36,506 nt of DNA from an uncultured Alphaproteobacteria bacterium (lineage in GTDB: Bacteria > Pseudomonadota > Alphaproteobacteria > RF32 > CAG-239). The notes below the pieces were generated by a model. It had not been told where the DNA came from. It was given only the letters and a program-made list of their open reading frames with translations, and did not search any database. The stretch covers positions 1 through 36,506 of the forward strand of contig CALXTJ010000009.1 in assembly GCA_944391375.1 (NCBI GenBank), in the 5' to 3' direction. This document shows positions 9,062 to 15,772 of this stretch, one piece after another; the first letter of the stretch is position 1; each line of letters begins with the position of its first letter. The position numbers and the translations under genes are program-made.

Positions 9062-10225
9062 ATGAGTTTTAACTTTTATGTTCCGGTACATATTTTATTC
9101 GGAAACGGTGAATTAAACAATTTAAACAAACAGCCCCTTCCCGGCAAAAAAGCCTTGTTGGTTATTTCCAACGGAAAATCGGCTCGTGTCAACGGTTATT
9201 TAGACCGCACCATTGAGCAGCTTACCAAAGCCGGAGCTCAATATGTTTTGTTTGATAAAGTTGAAGCCAACCCCTTAAAGTCCACGGTTATGGACGGAGC
9301 ACAAGTTGCCCGTGACAATGCTTGCGACTTTGTTGTGGCTCTGGGCGGAGGCAGTGTTATGGATGCGTCCAAAGCTATTGCCGCCATGGCCGTAAATGAT
9401 GGCGATTTATGGGATTATATTCAGTTCGGCAACGGCAAAAAACTGCCCATGAAAAACAAACCCTTACCTTTGGTTACCATTACCACTACCGCCGGTACCG
9501 GCTCGGAGGCCGACAGCGGTGCGGTTATTACCAATCCCGAAACTAAAGAAAAAACCGCATTCTTTGCTGATTTTCCGGTTTTATCCATTGTTGATCCGGA
9601 GTTAATGACTACCGTTCCTCAAAAGATGACGGCTTACCAAGGTTTTGACGCTCTGTTCCACAGCATTGAAGCCTATATTTCCAAACAGGCTAATTTAATG
9701 AGTGATATGTTTGCCGTTACCGCCATTGAAAATGTCGGCAAATATTTGGCTCGGGCCGTTAATAACGGTAACGATTTGGAAGCTCGTGAACATATGGCCT
9801 TTGCCAATACTATGTCCGGCTTTGTTATGTGTGTCGGAACCTGCACCAGTGAGCACTCTTTGGAGCACGCCTTATCGGCTTATCATCAAGAGCTTCCCCA
9901 CGGTGCCGGATTGATTATGATTTCCAAAGCTTACTATACACACTTTATCAATCAGGGTGTCGCTCCCGAAAGATTTATCAAAATGGCTCAGCTTTTAGGC
10001 TTTAACGATGCCAAAAAGCCTCAAGACTTTATTACGGCTCTGGTTAATTTGCAAAAAGCCTGCGGCGTTGATGAATTAAAAATGTCCGATTACGGCATAA
10101 ATGAAAGCGAATTTACCGAAATGGCCGTTAATGCCCAAGACTGCATGAGCTTTTTGTTTAACTTTGACCGTATTAAATTAAGCATTGAAGACTGTGTAAG
10201 TATTTATCATAACTCTTATAAATAA
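9062..10225 (+). CDS. Iron-containing alcohol dehydrogenase
   Basis: The 387-residue, full-length group III Fe-ADH interconverts alcohols and aldehydes with NAD(P)H in the cytoplasm. GGGS at 95-98 and TTAGTGSE at 142-149 form the nucleotide site. Metal ligands align as D196 and H200 (GFDALFH), H269 (SLEHAL) and H280 (LPHG). AAGGAG lies eight bases before the ATG, and the gap to the upstream gene is only 11 bases. In this operon context the likely role is reduction of toxic aldehydes. The substrate cannot be read from sequence; butanol-type and lactaldehyde-type enzymes share these motifs. Confidence 0.93.
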   Translation: MSFNFYVPVHILFGNGELNNLNKQPLPGKKALLVISNGKSARVNGYLDRTIEQLTKAGAQYVLFDKVEANPLKSTVMDGAQVARDNACDFVVALGGGSVMDASKAIAAMAVNDGDLWDYIQFGNGKKLPMKNKPLPLVTITTTAGTGSEADSGAVITNPETKEKTAFFADFPVLSIVDPELMTTVPQKMTAYQGFDALFHSIEAYISKQANLMSDMFAVTAIENVGKYLARAVNNGNDLEAREHMAFANTMSGFVMCVGTCTSEHSLEHALSAYHQELPHGAGLIMISKAYYTHFINQGVAPERFIKMAQLLGFNDAKKPQDFITALVNLQKACGVDELKMSDYGINESEFTEMAVNAQDCMSFLFNFDRIKLSIEDCVSIYHNSYK

Positions 10226-10235
10226 GGAGAATATA

Positions 10236-10706
10236 ATGCTTTATCGTATTGTTTTAGCTATTACAATCGTATTTACAACAACTTTAACAGTAAAGGCTCA
10301 AGAAATGAAAACAGCTCCGATTGATACCGTTTTTGCCCAAGGCGAACCTAACCCTTACGGCAAATATTTTACCGGACAGACTTATCTTACCATGTTAAGC
10401 CCCAACGATACCGTTTTTAACGCTCCGGTTGGCAATGTTACCTTTGAGCCTAAAGCTCGTACCAATTGGCACAAGCACACCGGCGGACAGATTTTGCTGG
10501 TACTGGCCGGTGAAGGGCGTTACCAAGAACGCGGCAAAGAAGTGCAAGTGTTGCATAAAGGCGATGTTGTTCGTATTGCCCCCGATGTTGAGCATTGGCA
10601 CGGAGCGGCTCCGGAAAGCTGGTTTACCCATATTTCTTTGGAAACCAATGTGCCCAACAATCAAGCTATTTGGTTAGAGCCGGTAACCGATGAGGAATAT
10701 AAATAA
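10236..10706 (+). CDS. Exported cupin-domain protein
   Basis: The 156-residue protein begins with a Sec signal peptide (about residues 1-21, ending VKAQ). A single cupin barrel follows. Motif 1 is NWHKHTGGQ with H79, H81 and Q85 as likely metal ligands; motif 2 is IAPDVEHWHGA with H120 or H122. It resembles small cupins related to manganese-dependent hydroxynitrile lyases that are often linked to carboxymuconolactone-decarboxylase-like genes, as here. It follows the dehydrogenase by 10 bases and overlaps the next gene by one base (TAATG). The signal peptide is unusual for this type and suggests periplasmic action. The reaction is unknown. Confidence 0.85.
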   Translation: MLYRIVLAITIVFTTTLTVKAQEMKTAPIDTVFAQGEPNPYGKYFTGQTYLTMLSPNDTVFNAPVGNVTFEPKARTNWHKHTGGQILLVLAGEGRYQERGKEVQVLHKGDVVRIAPDVEHWHGAAPESWFTHISLETNVPNNQAIWLEPVTDEEYK

Positions 10707-11491
10707 TGAACAAACTTCTGTTAGGGGCGGCGATAATAATTTGTATTATCGTCGCCGGAGGAGCATTATATCTTAACAAAGGAGATAATATGCAAAATTT
10801 TGCAAAAACCGATGCCGATTTTACCGCCATGTGGAATCATTTTTTGGAAAATGATGTTAAGCCTCACGGTAATCTTGACACCCAAATGCGTTATTTAACC
10901 GTTTTAGCGGCCCATATTGCCACACAATCGGTTAATGAATACAAACTTATTTTGGCTCAAGCCTTAGATGATGAGGTTTCGCCGATTGCCGTTAAAGAAA
11001 TGCTTTATCAAACCGTACCTTATGCCGGTATGGCCAAAGCTTACGACTTTTTTAATGCCACCAACGAGGTAATGAGTGCCAAAGGCGTTAAAATACCATT
11101 GCCTTCTCAGGCGGTTACCACACCTGATAATCGGTTAGAAAAAGGTCTTGAAACACAATGTGCCATATTCGGCAAAGAGCAAATTTTAAGTATGCGTAAA
11201 AATGCCCCGGATGATTTGAAGCATATTCAAGACTATCTGTCGGCTAACTGTTTTGGGGATTATTACACTCGTGGCGGTTTGAATATTAAGCAAAGAGAAC
11301 TTATTACCTTTGCGGTATTAGTATCTATGGGCGGAGCCGATGCTCAGGCCAAGGCACACGCTCAGGCCAACATAAATGTCGGCAACGACCGTCAAGTTTT
11401 GTTAGATGTAATTTCGGGGCTCTTGCCCTATATCGGCTACCCGCGTTCACTTAACGGAATTGCGGCGGTTGATGCAGTTACAAAGGAGTAA
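10706..11491 (+). CDS. Carboxymuconolactone decarboxylase/AhpD-fold protein with N-terminal anchor
   Basis: The 261-residue protein has two CMD-type helical repeats, about residues 45-125 (YLTVLAAHIATQ) and 190-255 (KQRELITFAVLVSMGG). Neither has the CxxC of AhpD peroxidase, so a thiol-peroxidase role is doubtful. Residues 4-23 form a single hydrophobic segment, either an uncleaved anchor or a signal. A second in-frame ATG at 10790 (residue 29) is preceded by AAAGGAG with ideal spacing and would give a soluble 233-residue form. The first start is supported by one-base coupling to the cupin gene. A role in quinone or aldehyde detoxification is inferred from context. Confidence 0.85.
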   Translation: MNKLLLGAAIIICIIVAGGALYLNKGDNMQNFAKTDADFTAMWNHFLENDVKPHGNLDTQMRYLTVLAAHIATQSVNEYKLILAQALDDEVSPIAVKEMLYQTVPYAGMAKAYDFFNATNEVMSAKGVKIPLPSQAVTTPDNRLEKGLETQCAIFGKEQILSMRKNAPDDLKHIQDYLSANCFGDYYTRGGLNIKQRELITFAVLVSMGGADAQAKAHAQANINVGNDRQVLLDVISGLLPYIGYPRSLNGIAAVDAVTKE

Positions 11492-11495
11492 AATT

Positions 11496-12035
11496 ATGAG
11501 TAAAAAAGTTTTAGTTTTAGCGGCAAGTTTTCGTAAACACGGAAATTCCGATTTATTGTGTGATGAATTTATAAAAGGTGCTAAAGAAGCCGGACATGAA
11601 GTTGAAAAAATTTATCTTAATGATAAACACATCAACTTTTGTAAAGGCTGCGGAGTATGCAATAGTACTCACAAGTGCATTCAGCAAGATGATATGGCCG
11701 AAATTTTAGATAAAATGGTAAATGCCGATGTAATTGTTATGGCAACCCCTATTTATTTTTATGCCATGAACGGACAAATGAAAACTTTAATTGACCGTAC
11801 GGTACCAAGATATACCGAAATCAGCCATAAAGATTTTTATTTTATTTTGGCTTCTGCCGACGATAATAAAGCCAATCTTGAAAGAGCCTTAGAGGGTTTC
11901 AGAGGCTTTACCGAGGATTGCTTAAATGGAGCCAAAGAAAAAGGCATAATCTACGGTGTAGGAGCTTGGCAAATGGGAGAAATTAAAGGAACTCCGGCCA
12001 TGAAAGAGGCTTATACCATGGGCAAAGCCTGCTAA
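11496..12035 (+). CDS. Flavodoxin-fold NAD(P)H-dependent oxidoreductase, iron-sulfur flavoprotein-like
   Basis: The 179-residue protein starts at 11496, where AAAGGAG lies six to seven bases upstream; a longer frame back to 11460 would overlap the previous gene for no reason. The FMN-binding loop is ASFRKHGNSD near the N-terminus, and the family ATPIYFYAMNGQMKTLIDR segment follows. The cluster C-x2-C-x2-C-x5-C in FCKGCGVCNSTHKC matches the compact motif of iron-sulfur flavoproteins, although some relatives keep it without a cluster. It is the last gene of the MerR-type operon, before a strong terminator. Likely role: reduction of quinones or other electrophiles. Confidence 0.88.
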   Translation: MSKKVLVLAASFRKHGNSDLLCDEFIKGAKEAGHEVEKIYLNDKHINFCKGCGVCNSTHKCIQQDDMAEILDKMVNADVIVMATPIYFYAMNGQMKTLIDRTVPRYTEISHKDFYFILASADDNKANLERALEGFRGFTEDCLNGAKEKGIIYGVGAWQMGEIKGTPAMKEAYTMGKAC

Positions 12036-12056
12036 AATTTGTAAAATTTATGTCAG

Positions 12057-12090
12057 CACCCTCATTTTGCTAAAATGAGGGTGATTTTAT
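12057..12090 (+). terminator. Terminator of the electrophile-stress operon
   Basis: A 12-bp perfect stem (CACCCTCATTTT, 12057-12068; complement 12072-12083) has a three-base loop and is followed by ATTTTAT. It separates the operon from the third pilin leader, whose TTTTATCC box begins within the T tail. Confidence 0.85.
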
Positions 12091-12177
12091 CCACCGCTTT
12101 AACTTTAAAATTGCAAAAAAAAAACGGTTTAAGATTTCGTTTAAAGCCATTTTTACTAATTTTTTTGGAGGTTTTAG
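12085..12177 (+). promoter_or_regulatory. Pilin-cassette leader, copy 3
   Basis: TTTTATCCACC starts at 12085 and CTTTAAAATTGC at 12103, the same 18-base step as in copies 2 and 4. The A run is 10 long here (12115-12124) against 12 elsewhere. AAACG and TTCGTTTAAA are retained, while the sequence between and after them has drifted. GGAGG (12167-12171) precedes the ATG at 12178. Confidence 0.8.
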
Positions 12178-12804
12178 ATGAAATTTTATCAATATGGGCG
12201 TTCCATGGTGGAGATGCTCGGCGTTTTAGCCATAATCGGCGTGCTATCTGTGGGAGCTATTGCCGGATATTCCAAGGCCATGATGAAATATAAGCTCAAT
12301 AAATATAGTGAATCTATGACGTTGCTGTTGGCTAATGCTATACAACTTTCCAAACAAATTCCAACCGAACAAGCCACAATTAAACAATATCGTACTGAAC
12401 TACTACATAAACTCAATTTGTTGCCTGACGGATTTAAACTAGATGAAAATGACAATAGTTTCCTTATAGATGTGTTTGGTAATAATACACACTTCGCCGG
12501 CAGATCCGGATTCGGATACAATTGGGTATTGCATACCAGCTTAGCCAATAGCTCCAGCAGTTTTGAACAATGTCAGGTATTGTACCGTATCGGCAAAGAA
12601 TTTTCATCCGAACTTATAAAAATATACAGAGAAGAAGATTCTGCCGAAGACGGATATGCTTATCAGTCAATTTGGGGAGATAATGATTGTGCTTTAGGCA
12701 AAACTCCATGCTTAAAAGATTTGACTTTGAATGATATTTATAACAGATGTACCAATTCGCAACGAGCTAATACAACTTTTTCCGCTTCTTTCTGGTGGTG
12801 GTAA
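12178..12804 (+). CDS. Type IV pilin-like protein, variable cassette 3
   Basis: The 208-residue third family member lies more than 10 kb from the first two and directly behind the stress operon. Leader peptide MKFYQYG then R-S-M-V-E puts Glu at +5. The hydrophobic helix and KAMMKYKLN segment match the other two; divergence begins at about residue 41. DVFG recurs near residue 100, and the C-terminal region keeps DC, PCLKDLTL and RC, but the last Cys pair of cassettes 1 and 2 is missing and the protein ends in an aromatic run (SFWWW). The nucleotide sequence of the constant part carries many synonymous changes relative to the other copies. Confidence 0.85.
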   Translation: MKFYQYGRSMVEMLGVLAIIGVLSVGAIAGYSKAMMKYKLNKYSESMTLLLANAIQLSKQIPTEQATIKQYRTELLHKLNLLPDGFKLDENDNSFLIDVFGNNTHFAGRSGFGYNWVLHTSLANSSSSFEQCQVLYRIGKEFSSELIKIYREEDSAEDGYAYQSIWGDNDCALGKTPCLKDLTLNDIYNRCTNSQRANTTFSASFWWW

Positions 12805-12808
12805 ACTT

Positions 12809-12923
12809 CCACTAGCTAACGCAAGTGGTATTACCTGTTCCGAACTACGTTCGCCCTGCCCAAAGGCTTCGCAAGCCTAACGGCTGGGCAGGTATGTCTA
12901 CATCTACCTGCTTACGCAGGTAG
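12809..12923. repeat. Array of three GC-rich hairpins
   Basis: Three palindromes are packed between pilin cassette 3 and the smpB terminator. One: CCACTAGC (12809-12816), loop TAAC, GCAAGTGG (12821-12828), one mismatch. Two: CCTGCCC (12855-12861) with GGGCAGG (12886-12892), enclosing a second hairpin AGGCTT-CGC-AAGCCT (12864-12878). Three: CTACCTGC (12904-12911), loop TTAC, GCAGGTAG (12916-12923). Hairpins one and three share the GCT(A/T)ACGC apex. The stretch is clearly richer in G+C than its surroundings. REP-like elements or remnants of a small mobile palindrome are possible; no open reading frame is evident. Confidence 0.6.
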
Positions 12924-12940
12924 TGTTACGTTCGAATCAT

Positions 12941-12976
12941 AAAATCCCTCGTTATCTTGCAACAACGAGGGATTTT
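12941..12976. terminator. Terminator downstream of smpB
   Basis: A 13-bp perfect stem (AAAATCCCTCGTT, 12941-12953; complement 12964-12976) with a 10-base loop has A/T flanks on both sides. It lies six bases beyond the smpB stop and probably serves the minus-strand gene block, and perhaps the pilin gene from the other side. Confidence 0.85.
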
Positions 12977-12982
12977 AGTTAC

Positions 12983-13459
12983 TTAGCCAAGTAATCGGGC
13001 TTGCTCTCGTTTCCAATCACGCTCTTTGATAGTTTCCCTTTTATCGTAAATCTTTTTGCCTTTTCCTAAACCGATTTCCAACTTAGCTCGTCCCTTTTCA
13101 TTAAAGAACAGCTTTATGGCTATTAAGGTTGAACCTTTACGATTTAACTCGTTAATTATTTTGATTATTTCTTTTTTCTTTAACAGCAATTTACGATTTC
13201 GCTTTTCGGCATGGCTCTCATAACCCTTATTGGCATATTCGGCTATAAACATATTAGACATATACAATTCGCCGTTTTGCTCAATGCCGTACGCATCATT
13301 GATGTTGGCATGCCCCAGCCTTAAAGACTTTACTTCCGTACCGGTTAATTCCAATCCGGCTATAAAAACCTCAGATATTTCATAATCAAAATGAGCCCTG
13401 CGGTTTTGGGCTACCAAACCGCTGGTTATAAAATCCGATTTTGTGTTTTTTTTAGCCAT
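12983..13459 (-). CDS. smpB: SsrA-binding protein SmpB
   Basis: SmpB binds tmRNA and delivers it to stalled ribosomes for trans-translation. The 158-residue protein has the family core: VAQNRRAHFDYEI, the AGLELTGTEVKSLR strand, SHAEKRNRKLLLKKKE, and the basic C-terminal tail KKIYDKRETIKERDWKRE that enters the decoding centre. The length is normal. It lies five bases after the bactofilin gene on the same strand, so it is probably the last gene of that transcript. I did not find the tmRNA gene in the window. Confidence 0.97.
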   Translation of the reverse strand: MAKKNTKSDFITSGLVAQNRRAHFDYEISEVFIAGLELTGTEVKSLRLGHANINDAYGIEQNGELYMSNMFIAEYANKGYESHAEKRNRKLLLKKKEIIKIINELNRKGSTLIAIKLFFNEKGRAKLEIGLGKGKKIYDKRETIKERDWKREQARLLG

Positions 13460-13464
13460 TTCTA

Positions 13465-13968
13465 CTATTTTGCCGCCTGTCCGGACTTAAATAAATTGGA
13501 ATTATCCCCACTTGCTGCCGATTTTTTTATCGTTGCCGACGAAGCTTCACTCTTAATCGGTGCTTTTACTTCAGATTTTGCTTCTCCGCCGCTATTCTGA
13601 CTAACCCTTACACATCTGCCCTCTATATATGCTCCGGGCTCAACTGTTATGGAACGATGTACAGCATCACCGATTAAATGGGCACTGCCGGCAATAAATA
13701 AATTTTCTACTTCTACCGTTCCTTGCAAACTTCCGTACAAATTTAAACTCTTGGCTTTAACTTGCCCGATTACCTGACCTTTTACCCCGATAATCAACTC
13801 CTCACAGCAAACATTACCTTCCAAACGACCGTCTATATGCACAATGTCGCCGCCTAAAATATTGCCTTTTATTTTAGTACCGAAACTGATAATGCTCGGA
13901 ACCGGTGCATTGGAACCCCTGCCTATTTTGGCAATTTTTAAATACAACATTCTTCGCCAATTTTTCAT
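13465..13968 (-). CDS. Bactofilin (polymer-forming cytoskeletal protein)
   Basis: The 167-residue protein has a central right-handed beta-helix of short hydrophobic repeats (about residues 25-125), seen in steps such as IKGNILGGDIVHIDGRLEGNV and VIGQVKAKSLNLYGSLQGTV. Short basic N-terminal and Ala/Ser/Lys-rich C-terminal tails flank it. Bactofilins polymerise without nucleotide at the inner membrane and localise cell-wall enzymes. Directly upstream lies an M23 endopeptidase, the arrangement known for bactofilin partners in alphaproteobacteria and epsilonproteobacteria, so a role in cell shape is likely. Confidence 0.93.
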   Translation of the reverse strand: MKNWRRMLYLKIAKIGRGSNAPVPSIISFGTKIKGNILGGDIVHIDGRLEGNVCCEELIIGVKGQVIGQVKAKSLNLYGSLQGTVEVENLFIAGSAHLIGDAVHRSITVEPGAYIEGRCVRVSQNSGGEAKSEVKAPIKSEASSATIKKSAASGDNSNLFKSGQAAK

Positions 13969-13991
13969 ATCTATACTCCTTATTTATTCTT

Positions 13992-15221
13992 TTATAATTG
14001 TACCTGCATAAATGCCATCGGATCTACATTAACCCCATTATACAACACCTCATAATGAAGATGCGGCCCGGTTGAACGCCCCGTTGAACCTACTTCTGCT
14101 ATGGTATCTCCCGGCTCTACATATTCGCCCTTTTTAACATAGGCTTTATTTAAATGAGCATAACGCGTCTTAAAACCATTACCGTGATCTATCTCTACAA
14201 AAATACCGTACCCACCGTTACGACCGGACCTTAATACCTTACCTTTGGCCATGGTCTTTACCTTGTTGCCCTTGTTGCTGGCTAAATCTACTCCCTTATG
14301 AGTTGCCGAATGCTTGTTAATCGGATCCTCCCGCTTACCAAACGACGAACTTAACCAATAACTCCATACCGGCTTACCGAACGGCACTGACTTTAATACT
14401 TCTCTGTAATAACTCACATCATCAATTTTTCCGAATACTTCTCGCATTTTATTGCTTAATTCTTCATTATTAACCGCCGGAACATCCGGTATATACGCTC
14501 CGCCCAAATTATTTTTTTTACTGTTGGCCAATGGGTTAAAGTACTTGTTCTGCTTTTTCATGGATTTATTAACCGAAGCTATCGCCTCTTTTATTTTATT
14601 CATCTCTTTTTCAGATAACTTTTCTACCTGCTTTAATATCTCCATCTCCGAAGATTCCAGCTTTTCCAAACTATCTTCCAGTACCTCTATTTTAGCTAAT
14701 AACTCGTTTCTTTCCGATACTGCTCTGTCCCTTTGCAATAAAGCATCTCGTAAAGTGGTCTTTTCTTCAATCTTTTCTTCTTCCACCCAATCGGTGGCAT
14801 CGGTTATGCGTTTTATCTTTTCCTCAACAACCTGTGCCTGCTGCTTGTATCTGCTGACATTTAATTCGTCTTGCAACTTTTCATCTTCTATTAAAGTAAA
14901 CATGGAACTGATGTTCCGATGAATGGCCACAAAATCCGTCATTAAATCAACATACGCATTTCGTGTTTCATCCAGCTCTCGGTCCTTAAAGGTAATTATT
15001 TGATCCGATTTGTTATACATATAATAAGAGTATGCACTCCATGTCCCGACAACTATCAACAAAGTTACCAGAAACATCTGAAGCTTGGATGATATATTAA
15101 AAACCTTCGCTCTGCCACCGCTTCTGAAAATAATTTCCTTATTGGAAAACAACGGTTTGCGTTTGTTGTATTGAACCATGGAAGGTTTTTTTATCTTTAT
15201 ATGATGTATACCTCTTTTCAT
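13992..15221 (-). CDS. M23 peptidoglycan endopeptidase, bactofilin partner
   Basis: The 409-residue protein has a basic cytoplasmic N-terminus of about 45 residues, one membrane segment (about 47-67), a long coiled coil (about 75-215) and a C-terminal LytM/M23 domain (about 290-405). The zinc-site residues are intact: H308 and D312 (HKGVD), H356 (RYAHL), H389 (HLHYE). It should cleave peptide cross-links in the periplasm. An intact active site argues for an enzyme rather than an EnvC/NlpD-like activator. The gap to the bactofilin gene is 23 bases. The coiled coil plus cytoplasmic tail could contact the bactofilin filament (inference). Confidence 0.92.
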   Translation of the reverse strand: MKRGIHHIKIKKPSMVQYNKRKPLFSNKEIIFRSGGRAKVFNISSKLQMFLVTLLIVVGTWSAYSYYMYNKSDQIITFKDRELDETRNAYVDLMTDFVAIHRNISSMFTLIEDEKLQDELNVSRYKQQAQVVEEKIKRITDATDWVEEEKIEEKTTLRDALLQRDRAVSERNELLAKIEVLEDSLEKLESSEMEILKQVEKLSEKEMNKIKEAIASVNKSMKKQNKYFNPLANSKKNNLGGAYIPDVPAVNNEELSNKMREVFGKIDDVSYYREVLKSVPFGKPVWSYWLSSSFGKREDPINKHSATHKGVDLASNKGNKVKTMAKGKVLRSGRNGGYGIFVEIDHGNGFKTRYAHLNKAYVKKGEYVEPGDTIAEVGSTGRSTGPHLHYEVLYNGVNVDPMAFMQVQL

Positions 15222-15238
15222 AAATGTCTCATAATTTC

Positions 15239-15267
15239 AATATGTTACATACTTTAACACATTTCAA
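15239..15267 (-). promoter_or_regulatory. Possible promoter of the M23-bactofilin-smpB unit
   Basis: On the minus strand TTGAAA (15262-15267) and CATATT (15239-15244) are 17 bp apart, about 17 bases before the M23 start. This is a moderate match only. Confidence 0.3.
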
Positions 15268-15309
15268 CCGTTCGCACTATAGCAAACTTTTTGAAAAAAA
15301 TAAAGTTTT

Positions 15310-15639
15310 TTATTTATCCTCGGAACCGTCTTCCAAAATTACAAACTCATCCTTGCCTACCATATTAAGGACTATTCGGGCCCGTTCATCAAGCATATCC
15401 AGGTCTAAACTGTCGGATGACAACAATTTTACCTTTTGTTCCCACTCATTTTTTTCTTGTGCATATTTATCGGCAATTTCACGAGCCTGAGCTACTTCAC
15501 TGCTTAAGTATATATACCTGAAAAAGCCTCTCTCTCCCTTTACCGCATAAACGCTAAAATAAATAAAGGTTAATATTACAATAAACAAAAATCCCGAAGA
15601 ACTTTTAATCTTTGCCAATGTATCAGAAAGCCAATTCAT
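15310..15639 (-). CDS. FtsB/DivIC-family septum formation protein
   Basis: The 109-residue protein has the septum-initiator layout: short cytoplasmic tail, one membrane helix (about 16-34), then a coiled coil (about 45-75) and a short periplasmic end with the LDMLDERARIVLNMVGKDEFVIL segment typical of the family. FtsB works with FtsL and FtsQ to activate septal wall synthesis. In many alphaproteobacteria this gene is near enolase or pdhA; here it lies between an M23 endopeptidase and an MsbA-like exporter. Sequence conservation in this family is low, so the assignment rests on architecture and this C-terminal segment. Confidence 0.82.
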   Translation of the reverse strand: MNWLSDTLAKIKSSSGFLFIVILTFIYFSVYAVKGERGFFRYIYLSSEVAQAREIADKYAQEKNEWEQKVKLLSSDSLDLDMLDERARIVLNMVGKDEFVILEDGSEDK

Positions 15640-15686
15640 TTTGTATGTTACCGTTTAGTTTTTTATTTCTGTTTTTATAAAGTAAA

Positions 15687-15716
15687 GACTCGCCTTACGG
15701 ACTCGCTTTACGAGTC
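15687..15716. repeat. GACTCG direct and inverted repeat
   Basis: GACTCGCCTTACG (15687-15699) is followed at once by GACTCGCTTTACG (15700-15712) and closes with AGTC. Either GACTCG can pair with the CGAGTC at 15711-15716. It lies just downstream of the minus-strand exporter gene and could be its terminator or a small palindromic repeat. The CTTACG apex resembles that of the hairpin array near 12900. The rest of the gap 15640-15772 shows nothing else. Confidence 0.45.
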
Positions 15717-15772
15717 TGTAATTTAAATAAGGCTTGGTTAAAATTTGGTTTAGTTTTTTAAACTTATCAATT

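Noticed and set aside
767-12093. TTATCCACC boxes as a replication origin
   Set aside because: They occur singly and far apart, each at a pilin leader, without a cluster of boxes or an AT-rich unwinding region of origin type.
12920-12945. GTTCGAATC, resembling a tRNA T-loop or tmRNA end, near smpB
   Set aside because: The flanking bases do not form a T-stem and no acceptor or other arms could be drawn.
14452-14922. 156-residue plus-strand open frame opposite the M23 gene
   Set aside because: It is Ser/Phe-rich antisense of the coiled coil, with no ribosome-binding site.
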